In this document: in pieces, positions 36,931-47,217 of the stretch | Layout: every line of letters begins with the position of its first letter | How positions within the stretch are numbered: the first letter of the stretch is position 1 | Source of the DNA: Symbiodinium natans | Lineage: Eukaryota; Sar; Dinophyceae; Suessiales; Symbiodiniaceae | Length of the DNA: 64,000 nucleotides | NCBI GenBank assembly: GCA_905221605.1 | Contig: CAJNDS010000152.1 | Coordinates: 1 to 64,000, forward strand | Direction: 5' to 3' | Made by a program: the position numbers and the translations under genes | Notes under the pieces: generated by a model | Databases searched by the model: none | The model's input: only the letters and a program-made list of their open reading frames with translations | Told to the model about the DNA's origin: nothing

Positions 36931-37452
36931 TCAAATGTCACTGAGAGCCAAGCCTTTCCTGGATTGATTCCAGCCTGATAACAACACTGTCAAAAAAAAT
37001 GTGTGATCTTGTCTGACGTGTTTACCATGACTGGGCATCTGACACAGGTGCCATGCCTTGAGCTTGATCGACCTAAGGCAATTGAACTGCAGAGCAGATG
37101 GTGCGAGGTGGGAATGATGCCACTCGAAACGAATACCTAGGCCCTGCAGGCCACAATTTGTGCGGCGGTAAACAGTAGCACGCCTTCTGCAAGCTTTGCA
37201 AAAAACACAGGCTCCACAAGGGTGTGAGGACAACACATAGAGCTCGCTGACGAAGACATAAGCCGCTTCAAAGCCAGTGCCAGCCTTTTTGACTTTGAGA
37301 AAGCAAACAAATACTGTTTTGTTCTCAGCTCTGCGGGCGCGAAACTTCAGCTGCCACCTGCCAGACACGCCGCACACCTGCTTGCAACGAATCAGCCAGG
37401 CCGCAGGGCCTCTTCCACTGCGTCCTCCCACCGTGGTGCCATTGAGCAACAT
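36931..37452 (-). other. Candidate exon, unknown basic protein with Cys cluster
   Basis: A minus-strand frame of 173 codons with balanced composition. It has a basic beginning (GRSGRGPAAWLIRCKQ), a beta-like hydrophobic segment (KTVFVCFLKVKKAGTGFEA), then a Cys cluster (CGACVFCKACRRR) that could bind a metal. Its start codon is not convincing, because the protein-like character continues upstream in another frame. An exon of a larger gene is therefore more likely than a complete one. No family is recognised. Confidence 0.3.
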
Positions 37453-37614
37453 GAAATGAAATCTGCCTGAACCTTAGCAAAGCATGGTGCAATGGTGCAC
37501 TGCAACAACTGTGAACTACTGAGATAATCGTTTTGAACTTTGACTTCAAGCGTGCCTCTGTCTCGACTGCTCGGACAGCAGTCTTGCAGGTGCGTCTGCA
37601 ACAACGCACAGGGA

Positions 37615-37851
37615 TCACAGGCGCTGCAAAACCGCAATGTTTATGGCAAGCACAATTTTGGCACGCCTTTGACAACGTCGGAGTTGCCAAAAACGCCAAA
37701 GTGCAAACGTCGCCGATGAGCATGCCACAATATTTGGCTGTTGCGCCTCGACTGCGAGCGACTCCAAGCTATCCCTGCGGAATTGCAGCAATGAGTTCTG
37801 GGCAATGGACACGAAAAACACCCTTCCGGGTTGCAATTTTGTCGGCAGCAC
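37615..37851 (-). other. Candidate exon, unknown
   Basis: A minus-strand frame of 78 codons with protein-like spacing of hydrophobic and charged residues (QFRRDSLESLAVEAQQ, then a hydrophobic/basic tail). It lies just upstream of, and on the same strand as, the candidate at 36,931-37,452, so both may belong to one intron-containing gene. No motif is recognised. Confidence 0.25.
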
Positions 37852-39421
37852 CCTGGGTTCAGAATGTGATCAGTACTTGCGCAACTGTTTTTTCCAGCCT
37901 GCGCCCCACATGCAAGTGCAATTTGTGTGTTGCCGAAAGCAGTAAACGAACACCACATGGATCAACTGCTACGGAAAGAGCAAGACTTCTTGGTTACAAC
38001 TGCACAACAGCTAACACTTCAACTCTGGGATTGGGCTTGCAACCAAATGCACAGGCTTCCGTCCGCAACTCTGCCAATTCTTCCGTGAGATGGACCTAAC
38101 TTGTCCACGAGGTCATTTTTCCGAGCAAAAAAACAACTGAGTTTCGGACCTCAACGGTGATTCAAGCACTGCTGTCGCTGAAAATGTTGCCTCAACATCA
38201 ACCGAATTGCATCCGCATTCAACAGACCAACAAATTCGCGGACGCTGGCAAATCTCACATAGCTGAGTAGCGAGAGATGTCATGGCAACTACAGGCGACG
38301 CTCCGGACTGCCACAGAATGATGAGTAGCGTTGAAAGCTTTTGGGACTTGACCTTGGGTGCATTAAAGATCACAAAAACAATATCTCGAAAGCCTGACAT
38401 TCTTGATTCTTCACGCTGCTTTAACGAAGTAACATGAGCCAACTGCGCGATTCATACGGTGAAACAACAGCCACGAATGAAAACCACACACATCCTCAAA
38501 TTACCTCAAATTGATAACGTTGTTGTGGCAAAAGCTCACCGAAATGAAAAGGACATGCATCAACAATACTTTGTTGGTGAGTTGGGAATGCCCAAAGTTC
38601 AGCGGGGCGAACTTAGGGGAGAGTTTACGGGAGGCTTCAGGTCAGCTGGGACGAGGGTTTTCGGGAAAGGTTTGGGGTTTCAAAGGAAGGGTTTCGAAAG
38701 CGGGGTTCCAAAAGAGGGTTTCAAAAGAGGGGTTTCAACAAGAAGAGCGAGTTTGACATTCAAATCTACCGGGTTTTGAATGTCAAGATTCCATGTTGAA
38801 TGCGCGGTTGCATATGGGAAACGCGCGTGTTATTTATATTGAAATGAATATTCCTCCGGCTCCTTCCGTTCAGTTTGTGGAACGTTGCAGCAAACAATGC
38901 AACCTTTACACGAGAACGGTGCTGTGCTGTAAACAAGATTTGTGGCAACGTTTCCTATTTGAATCATTGTCCCGTGCTTTTGCCATGCGATGAGACCTTC
39001 AAGCCGACTTGCCGAAACGTCTGCGCTGCACGGTGACAAATGCTTTGTGCCCAAAAAATGAAACACGAACCCAAAGCAACCTCAATTGCAAACAGATGAC
39101 CGCACTTCTGCAAACATCGCACTACGAATGTGCTGTTTACTCTCGAACACACAGCATTCGGTTGCACGAGAAGATGCATCAGGTAACGTTCTACCCGCAT
39201 GGCCTAAGGAATGCACGGGTCGAAGGAGGGAGTGGTGGGTGTTCGCCTCGTGCATGCCAAAAGCGAACTTGCCGGGCTGCACAACACACTGCCACCAAGT
39301 GCAAGCGCTAAGACACAAAAACAATCGGAATGAATTCGTTTGTGAACAACATGTGTTCGCACAACCCTCGTCCCCTAGGTCATGTGCCGCTTCCGCGTGC
39401 AAATAAACAAATAAATATATA

Positions 39422-39423
<2 letters not shown>
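37852..39423. other. No supported gene; GGGTTTCAAAAG-type repeats near 38,660-38,740
   Basis: Loose copies of a G-rich GGGTTTCAAAAG unit occupy about 38,650-38,745. The rest shows only short frames. A minus-strand frame at 38,113-38,442 is mildly protein-like (FRDIVFVIFNAPKVKS) but unsupported. Confidence 0.45.
38753..38786. repeat. Perfect 12-bp inverted repeat, 10-bp loop
   Basis: TTGACATTCAAA and its exact reverse complement TTTGAATGTCAA are separated by TCTACCGGGT. It could form a stable cruciform or RNA hairpin. It follows the G-rich repeats directly. I see no associated gene. Confidence 0.85.

Positions 39424-39473
<50 letters not shown>
39424..39473. repeat. (CA)n dinucleotide microsatellite
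   Basis: About 25 uninterrupted CA units following an ATAAATATATATCA stretch. Long His/Thr or Cys/Val frames through it are repeat products. Confidence 0.98.
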
Positions 39474-39476
<3 letters not shown>

Positions 39477-39664
39477 AGAGGACTTGGGTTTGGAATTGGG
39501 GCCTGTGATTTTGTACAGAACACACATATTTCCAACTCACGTTTGGGCCTCGGTCGCAGGCCCTTGCTGTGCAAGTAGGTAATGTCAACCAACCAGTTTG
39601 ACCAACGCAAGACCTATATCGCCCAGCGCAGCTTCTGCCGTCAAGGGTTTGCTCTGACTTTCTG

Positions 39665-39957
39665 GGTCATCAGGCGTGGTCAAAAAAAGGTTTTCCTTGC
39701 TCTATGGGTCCTTCTGGGTCAGATGTAAAAATCAATTTCATGCACTCATGTCTTACCCCAAGCAGATGTTACAGCCATCCAAGCGTATGAGTCGTCCGAA
39801 GAACTCCATCTGCCCAACTTCGTGCAATCTGCCCGTCACTTTTACGTTCAAAACCGCACTTAAAGCGTTGCGGTCATACTCGAACCCGCCCTTCGTGGTA
39901 TGTCTCGCCGTTTTCCAAACAGAAAGTGTTTCGAAGCTCCACCACCATGGGCTCCTG

Positions 39958-39960
<3 letters not shown>
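39665..39960 (-). pseudogene. Decayed Ty1/copia reverse-transcriptase fragment
   Basis: Read on the minus strand, this resembles the RT of the outer copia element further right in the window. Codons from 39,960 to about 39,895 match the outer element's segment just after its first RT aspartate (EP..(V/I)(V/I)EL..TF.LE.GET, outer element 53,997-54,058). The sequence then jumps, with about 205 bp missing, to match the region after the catalytic YVDD (outer element 54,262-54,275 and 62,954 onwards), including VKVTGRL and GQMEF(F/L)GRLIR. In-frame stops and frame changes show it is dead. It keeps an uninterrupted GGGTTCGAGTA, the site into which the inner element inserted in the other copy. Confidence 0.8.
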
Positions 39961-40585
<625 letters not shown>

Positions 40586-41395
40586 TATTGAACGCTGAGC
40601 GAGCGGGCTTTGCTCATAGCGGGCGATTCTGAAACTTCGGGAGGCGCCATGCCCTTGGCTTGCCCCGGACGTGCCGTTGCCAGCTCCGTCCTTTGGACCC
40701 GCCTAGCCAAGGACTAAACAACACAGACAACAAGACCCAACACGTACTTAAGCGTTGGAGCGGGGGGACTGCACTGCGATAAACGCAGCTACCTACCTCA
40801 TCCCTTTGAAGAGCAATGGACGAACCTAAAGTTCCTAGGCCCAGGCTGCTACCTCTGCCACGAACGTACGAAAACAAGAAAAGAACACAAGGCAAGCGCA
40901 TCCTTGGAATCAGACTTGCCGACGCCTCAGACTGCTTGAGCTGGCAACTGTGTTGCGGCAGCGGCATATCGCTCATCAGAAAGTCTGTGCCCAGCCGTGG
41001 CAGCCGTGTCGCGGAGCCGTACCATAGTGCAGAAACTGCTAGAGGGCGAACCTGCTCCTCGCCTCAAGAGCGAGTTCCGGCTCTCGCACCCCGCTGCAAG
41101 ACGAGGCGTTGGTGACATGTCGAGGCCAGCATCACCCTCAAGCAGCCCTGCACATGTGGCTGGTCGTACTTCAGAACTGTGGTTGCAGTGTCCCAACCTG
41201 AAAATCTTAACGCATCAGTTTGAGAGGTCTACCCACTGCTTCTGCTTGCCACAGCGCAGAAGGGCGGGCGCCCTCCTGGCCGGGCAGTAAGACTGCAGGC
41301 AAGGTGCCCAAGATGCCGCAGGTTCTTATCAGGTCAGGTCCCTATTGCAGCACAGACCACTGTGGGTCTTGCGCCAGGCGTCCGGAGCAAGGTTC
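40586..41395. other. No supported gene
   Basis: Unique sequence with short frames on both strands and no recognisable domain. It does not continue the copia similarity on the far side of the microsatellite. Confidence 0.5.
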
Positions 41396-41447
41396 GGGGG
41401 GGGGGGGTTCGAACCTGGGTTCAACCCAGGTTCGAACTCCCGGCCCT

Positions 41448-41482
<35 letters not shown>
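41396..41482. repeat. Poly-G tracts (12 and 34 G) flanking a 31-bp palindrome
   Basis: A G12 run (41,396-41,407) and a G34 run (41,449-41,482) flank a perfect odd palindrome at 41,407-41,437. Its arm is GTTCGAACCTGGGTT and its centre is a single C. The same GGTTCAACCC word recurs near 44,060 and at 45,690-45,905. The G34 length may be unreliable in assembly. Confidence 0.85.
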
Positions 41483-41483
<1 letters not shown>

Positions 41484-42660
41484 ACAACAACATCGAGAAC
41501 CTGGGTTCAATTTTTTTTCCGAGTTGAGCTTGGTTTGTGAGTCCACCGTCTTGGTGTTTGGGACCGGAGTCCGTACTGCTAAGTACCACTACACTATCTT
41601 GAGCAGCAGAGGCTATCTGTACAGGTAAAGCCTTCTGCTACTAGTGCCACTACTGAGGGTGGGACCTCAAGCCTATGAGGTCATTGCCTCAGCCTCTCAC
41701 TAGAGGGTGGCACCTCTCGCTGCTGCTAAGCTCCACCGAGCCCCACCAATCGCTCCTCTCCCCAGTACTGAGTGAGAGGGTAGCCCCTATCTGTGGGTGC
41801 GGATTGCCTCATGTCCGCTTGCAAACTACCCTTCTCCCTTTCCTGTCAGTAAGAGGGCATCCCTCCTGGTGCACAGCAAGGCATATACATTCTGCACTCA
41901 GAACCTGCGACCCCTCGGCCACAGGCACCAATTACCTGTACAAATTGGTTTGGCCCAGCTACAGGGTTGTCCGCCTGCTTCAGCTGAGAGGAAAGAACTG
42001 CCGTAACTGCTCAGCCTGCAGCCCTGTGGGCCCTGGGCAGTGAAGCCCGCCACTTCACAGCCCGAGGATGCCACCTCCACACTCCTGGCGTCTGGCACTC
42101 CAGGACACTGTGTGGAGGGTTCCAGAAAGCACCTCCTGAAAACTACCCTGTGCGAGGGTGGATGGGACCACCTGGACAAGGCTTATGTCTACAGGCTTGG
42201 GGACACTGCACCCCTCAACTTGGTATATTTGGCGCAGGGTCGACGCCTCCCCTCAACAAGGCGCGGGGACCACGCTTTCCCCTCAATTCCCCCATGCACG
42301 AAGTGCACTGGCGCGGGGAAACACGCCAGGCAGAAGCCAAACCCATAAACATAAACCTCAGGCAGCGCCTAAGGCGGAATCTTGCCTCTGGGAGCTATCC
42401 CACTCTGAAGCACTGCCGCCAGTGTGGATTTACTGTAGATGAGTCCTAGGCAAGGCCAAGGTGGACAAACTAAAGCTCCTGACACTAAGCTTGGTAGGCC
42501 TGGGCATACCCCAGCATGACAAAGGTCAGGAGGGCCTTATACCACTCATCTCAAAGAGGATAAAACCTCTGGCTGTGTGAGTCACGAAAGAGCCCGCCAG
42601 ATCTATCTCACACTTCAAGCCAATGTTGAACTGGTTAGCAGCCAGTGTAGGCGATAGCCC
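41483..42660 (+). other. No firmly supported gene; overlapping plus-strand frames
   Basis: Three overlapping plus-strand frames between 41,675 and 42,449 have moderately protein-like segments, such as GGWDHLDKAYVYRLGDTAP and a CTKC motif. No start, domain or splice pattern can be fixed. They could be remnants of a mobile-element protein. I see no RNA gene. Confidence 0.3.
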
Positions 42661-45545
42661 GGGTCCCTTTAAGGGGAGAGGGCAAAGGGCCAAAGCCTTT
42701 AAGCACCCTCTCAAGTTCCCCCTAAGCCTCCCCTTAAGTTTTCCCTTAAGACTTTCTTAAGCCTCCCAAAAGCCTCTTCTGAACCCCCCCTGAAGCCTTC
42801 CCCCCTTTAAACCCGCTTCAAGCCTCCCCTTAAGTTTTCCCGTAAGCCCCCCCTTAAGCCCCCCCTAAGCCTCTCCTTAAGCTCCTACCTTTAAGCCACC
42901 TTTAAGGCTCTTTGAAACCCCTCTCCAACCTCTACTCTTCTGCTTTCGAACGATGAAAGCAAGAAAGGAAAAGGTGGATAAACTAGTTCGGTGCTTCTCT
43001 GACGTGCAATTGAGGGGGGGGCTGCCCCCCCCAAAAAAGAGTCGAGGGGGGTAGAATTTAAAATACATTCCCTTCTCCTTTCTCTTCTGAGTTTTCGAAG
43101 AATGAAATACGAAAAACAAAAGAATATTCGAGGGGGGTGGAATTTAGAATAAATTCTCTTCTCTGATTTTAAGGAAATACAAACAACAAAAAAGGTCGCG
43201 GGGGGTGGAATTTAGAATACATTCCCTTGTCTCTTCTTTCTGCCTCCCACGCGACATTCTCGCTTCTCCCTTCCTCCCGCTCCCTCGTCTGTGATTTAAA
43301 ATGAAGTGCTTCGAGAAACCGAACAGTCTCGTCTTTACTTCTCTGATTTTTCGAATAAAAAAAACAAAAAACAAAACAAGATTCGAGGGGGGTGGAATTT
43401 AGAAAAAATCCCTTCTCTCTTCTCCTCTGATTTCTCGAAGAATGAGATACAAAAAACAAAAAAGATTCGACGGGGGGTGGAATTTAGAACACATTCCCTT
43501 CTCTCTTCTCCCTTCCTCCCACTCTACATTCTCTCTTCTGCCTTCCTCCAACTGCCTCGTCTCTATATAATTCAAAATAAAGTTCCTTCTGTCTTCTCCC
43601 CTCCGTCCCACTTTACAACAAGTAAATGGGGGGGGCTGCGCCCCCCCCAACCCCCCCGCTCTTTACTTCTAGAAACGAAAACAATCTCGTTTCGACTCCT
43701 CTGAGTTTTGAACAATGAAATACAAAAACAAAACAAGATTTGAGGGGGGTGGAATTTAGACGAAAGTCCTTTCTCTCTTCTCTTCTCTTTTCAAGTCACA
43801 ACAGGCAAAATGGGGGGGGCTGCGCCCCCCCCCCAACCCCCCCGCTCTTTACTTTTAGAAACAACAACTGTCTCGTCTCTACTCCTCTGATTTTCGAATA
43901 AGGAAAGACCAAAAACAAAAGAAGATTCGAGGGAGGTAGAATTTAGAATAAATTCCCTTCTCCCTTCTCCTCTGAGTTTTCGAAGAATGAACTACGAAAA
44001 ACAAAAAAATATTCAAGGGGAGTGGAATTTAGAACAAATCCTCTTCTCTCTTCTCCTCCCAGGTTCAACCCAGGTTCGAGCCTGGCTCAACGCAGACTAA
44101 ACCGGCGGGCTTAAGCCCTCTTTAAGCCTGCCTTTAACCCCTCCTGAAGCCGCCCCTCAAAGGGGTCCCTGCAAAGAGGGTCCCTTTAAGGGGAGAGGGC
44201 AAAGGGCCAAAGCCTTTAAGCACCCTCTCAAGTTCCCCCTAAGCCTCCCCTTAAGTTTTCCCTTAAGACTTTCTTAAGCCTCCCAAAAGCCTCTTCTGAA
44301 CCCCCCCTGAAGCCTTCCCCCCTTTAAACCCGCTTCAAGCCTCCCCTTAAGTTTTCCCGTAAGCCCCCCCTTAAGCCCCCCCTAAGCCTCTCCTTAAGCT
44401 CCTACCTTTAAGCCACCTTTAAGGCTCTTTGAAACCCCTCTCCAACCTCTACTCTTCTGCTTTCGAACGATGAAAGCAAGAAAGGAAAAGGTGGATAAAC
44501 TAGTTCGGTGCTTCTCTGACGTGCAATTGAGGGGGGGGCTGCCCCCCCCAAAAAAGAGTCGAGGGGGGTAGAATTTAAAATACATTCCCTTCTCCTTTCT
44601 CTTCTGAGTTTTCGAAGAATGAAATACGAAAAACAAAAGAATATTCGAGGGGGGTGGAATTTAGAATAAATTCTCTTCTCTGATTTTAAGGAAATACAAA
44701 CAACAAAAAAGGTCGCGGGGGGTGGAATTTAGAATACATTCCCTTGTCTCTTCTTTCTGCCTCCCACGCGACATTCTCGCTTCTCCCTTCCTCCCGCTCC
44801 CTCGTCTGTGATTTAAAATGAAGTGCTTCGAGAAACCGAACAGTCTCGTCTTTACTTCTCTGATTTTTCGAATATAAAAAAAAACAAAAAACAAAACAAG
44901 ATTCGAGGGGGGGTGGAATTTAGAAAAAATCCCTTCTCTCTTCTCCTCTGATTTCTCGAAGAATGAGATACAAAAAACAAAAAAGATTCGAGGGTGGGTG
45001 GAATTTAGAACACATTCCCTTCTCTCTTCTCCCTTCCTCCCACTCTACATTCACTGCCTCGTCTCTATATAATTCAAAATAAAGTTCCTTCTGTCTTCTC
45101 CCCTCCGTCCCATTTTGCAACAAGTAAATGGGGGGGGCTGCCCCCGCTCTTTACTTCTAGAAACGAAAACAATCTCGTTTCGACTCCTCTGAGTTTTGAA
45201 CAATGAAATACAAAAACAAAACAAGATTTGAGGGGGGTGGAATTTAGACGAAAGTCCTTTCACTCTTCTCTTCTCTTTTCAAGTCACAACAGGCAAAATG
45301 GGGGGGGGCTGCGCCCCCCCCAACCCCCCCGCTCTTTACTTTTAGAAACAACAACTGTCTCGTCTCCTCCTCTGATTTTCGAAGAAGGAAAGACCAAAAA
45401 ACAAAAGAAGATTCGAGAGAGGTAGAATTTAGAACAAATTCCCTTCTCCCTTCTCCTCTGAGTTTTCGAAGAATGAACTACGAAAAACAAAAAAATATTC
45501 AAGGAGAGTGGAATTTAGAACAAATCCTCTTCTCTCTTCTCCTCT
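42661..45545 (+). repeat. 1,517-bp tandem duplication
   Basis: The block beginning GGGTCCCTTTAAGGGGAGAG at 42,661 recurs at 44,178, an offset of exactly 1,517 bp. Similarity continues to about 45,545. The first ~200 bp of each copy is a CCCCTTAAGCC-type minisatellite. The rest is the TTCGAGGGGGGTGGAATT family. The second copy carries small indels, including a loss of several tens of bp near 45,050. The Phe/Arg-rich minus-strand frames in both copies are identical repeat products, not genes. Confidence 0.95.
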
Positions 45546-46235
45546 GATTTCGAAATACAAAAAAGAAAAAATTCGAGGGGGGTGGAATTTAAAATACATT
45601 CGCTTCTCTTGGCTCCCTTGCCAGGATATTGTGTGTTCCGACATCCGAAATAATCAAATTAAACTTTGATCAGACTTTGGTGAATTTTGACCTAGAGTTC
45701 AACCTGGGTTCAACCGTTGAACCTGGGTTGAACCCAGATTCAACCCAAACCCAGGTTCAACCTGGGTTTAACCCAGAGAACCCCAGAACAATTCAGACTC
45801 TTCAATTAGTTCGAACTCAGGTTTAACACAGGTTCAAATTCCGTTTTTTTTTGGGAAGGGTTCGAACTGGGTTGAACCCAGGTTCAAATCCCCCCTCCGA
45901 CCTTAGTGGGCGTCCGAGTAGACCCTCTGCTGCCTAAACTTCAAGTCACGTGTCAACTGGGAAACTAGGAGGGTCACATAAACAACTTGCGTCGTAAGAA
46001 GTCTCCACTCCTCTGATTTTCGAACAATGAAAAACAAAAATAAAACAAGATTTCACGGGGGTGGAATTTAAAATTTAATCCCTTCTCTCTTCTTCCTTTT
46101 TTTCGAACAACGAAATACAAAAAACAAAAAATTCGAGGGGCGTAGAATTTAGAATAACTTCCTTCTCTCTTCTCCTCGGATTTTTTTAATAATGAAACAC
46201 AAAAACAAAAAAGATTCGGAGGTGGAATTTAGAAT
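43030..46235 (+). repeat. Minisatellite family with core TTCGAGGGGGGTGGAATTTA, about 20 copies
   Basis: Each unit (usually about 65-90 bp, sometimes doubled) reads: the G-rich core, GAATAAATTCCCTTCTC, a CT-rich stretch, CTCTGATTTTCGAAGAATGA, then an A-rich AAATACAAAAAACAAAAA tail. Copies start near 43,043, 43,130, 43,196, 43,382, 43,466, 43,737, 43,926 and 44,011, then the duplicated set from 44,560 to 45,573. Outliers lie near 46,050, 46,130 and 46,212. Several units are separated by GGGGGGCTGCGCCCCCC hairpins (near 43,013, 43,626, 43,811, 45,128 and 45,300). Confidence 0.9.
45690..45905. repeat. Clustered GGTTCAACCC palindromic words
   Basis: About ten copies of CCTGGGTTCAACC or its reverse complement in direct and inverted order, spaced 8-25 bp. 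They include a near-palindrome around CAACCGTTGAACCTGGG. It is the same family as the palindrome at 41,407-41,437. Its CGTTGAA word mirrors the TTTCAACG just before the outer element's primer-binding site, so a role as an old LTR edge cannot be excluded. Confidence 0.7.
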
Positions 46236-47191
46236 GAAAGAGCCTGTGCATCTTGTTTTTTTTTTTTGGATCTGTGCATCTTGAGCCTGTGCGAGTGCAG
46301 GCGGCCTGGCATCTGGCGCAAGGCTTGCTCCATTGCTTGAAACTAAAAGATACTGTAAGTCTCTCAACTGCCCGCGCAGCGGCCGATTTTTTGATCTTTC
46401 TCCCTGCTCCCGGATCCGGAGGGCCCACAGGCTTTAGGTTTGTTGCGATTCATCTGCGTGCTGCCTTGCACATCTCTGTCACATAGGTTCTGTAAGGAGC
46501 CAATAGGCTTGATATCTCTCCGTCTTGCTCGCAGGTTCCGTCGGTCAATAAGCTTTAGATCAAGATCTCTTCAGGTTTGCTCAAACTTCATGCCGGGTTC
46601 TGAAACCCAGACTTTAGGTTTGCGATTTCCCTCCCTGCTCCCAAGTTCCAAGGGACCACAAACTTTGGGTGCACAACTTAACCTTCAATCACATCTGGGC
46701 CTTTGTGCACTTGAGTTGTCTGCCTTAAGTGTGAAGCACAGGCACGAGGACATGTCAAGCAGTGCAGATTTCTTTTGGCTTGGTGAGACCTTGTTTTGAG
46801 TGGGAAGAACCGTTTTCTGTTCGGTTTCTCGAAACTCGTTTGTCGGAACTCGTTTCCTGTTTGTGACCTGGTATTTGGTGACCAGAAGTGACTCAAGCCA
46901 GTTTAGGTCTGCACAGAGCTCAGCAGAGCACCTAGAGGTGCTAGGAACCAACCCACAGTTTTAAGAGTGGAAGTTCTGGCTGAGTGTTTTCACCTGAAGT
47001 ACCTTTGTTTTCCCATGTCTGGCAGACAGTGTTTGAAGCTGGAGAGCCGTGCTCGCATTGGCTCAAGACGAGCGGAGCTCGAGAAGCTGTGAACAGCGCA
47101 GTGAAAAGAGTCCGCACTTCGTGCTGTGAGGGTTAAGTGTAGTCTTGACCTGAGGTCCCTTGGGCCCCGTAGCTGTGCCACGAGTTTCAAC
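46236..47191 (+). repeat. Putative 5' LTR / leader of outer element (5' edge unresolved)
   Basis: The sequence ends TTTCAACG directly before a primer-binding site, as an LTR should. Within it, five loose repeats of a GGTTC...CTTTAGG-like block occur near 46,406, 46,488, 46,530, 46,592 and 46,640, which is common in regulatory U3 regions. No ORF of note is present. Without the 3' LTR the start cannot be set. Confidence 0.45.
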
Positions 47192-47209
47192 GTGGTAGCG
47201 GAGCTTCGT
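47192..47209 (+). promoter_or_regulatory. Primer-binding site of outer element
   Basis: TGGTAGCGGAGCT begins with the TGG expected to pair with a tRNA CCA end and resembles the plant initiator-Met-tRNA site TGGTATCAGAGC. The first 13 bases are identical to the site of the inner element at 54,443. It lies 9 bases before the gag ATG. The tRNA identity is inferred. Confidence 0.7.
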
Positions 47210-47217
47210 GCTCCAGC

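Noticed and set aside
41428-41440. GGTTCGAACTCC, resembling a tRNA B box
   Set aside because: It is part of a perfect palindrome repeated elsewhere, with no tRNA fold around it.
42877-45502. Repeated minus-strand Phe/Arg/Lys-rich ORFs
   Set aside because: Each is a translation of the same minisatellite unit, duplicated with the 1,517-bp block.
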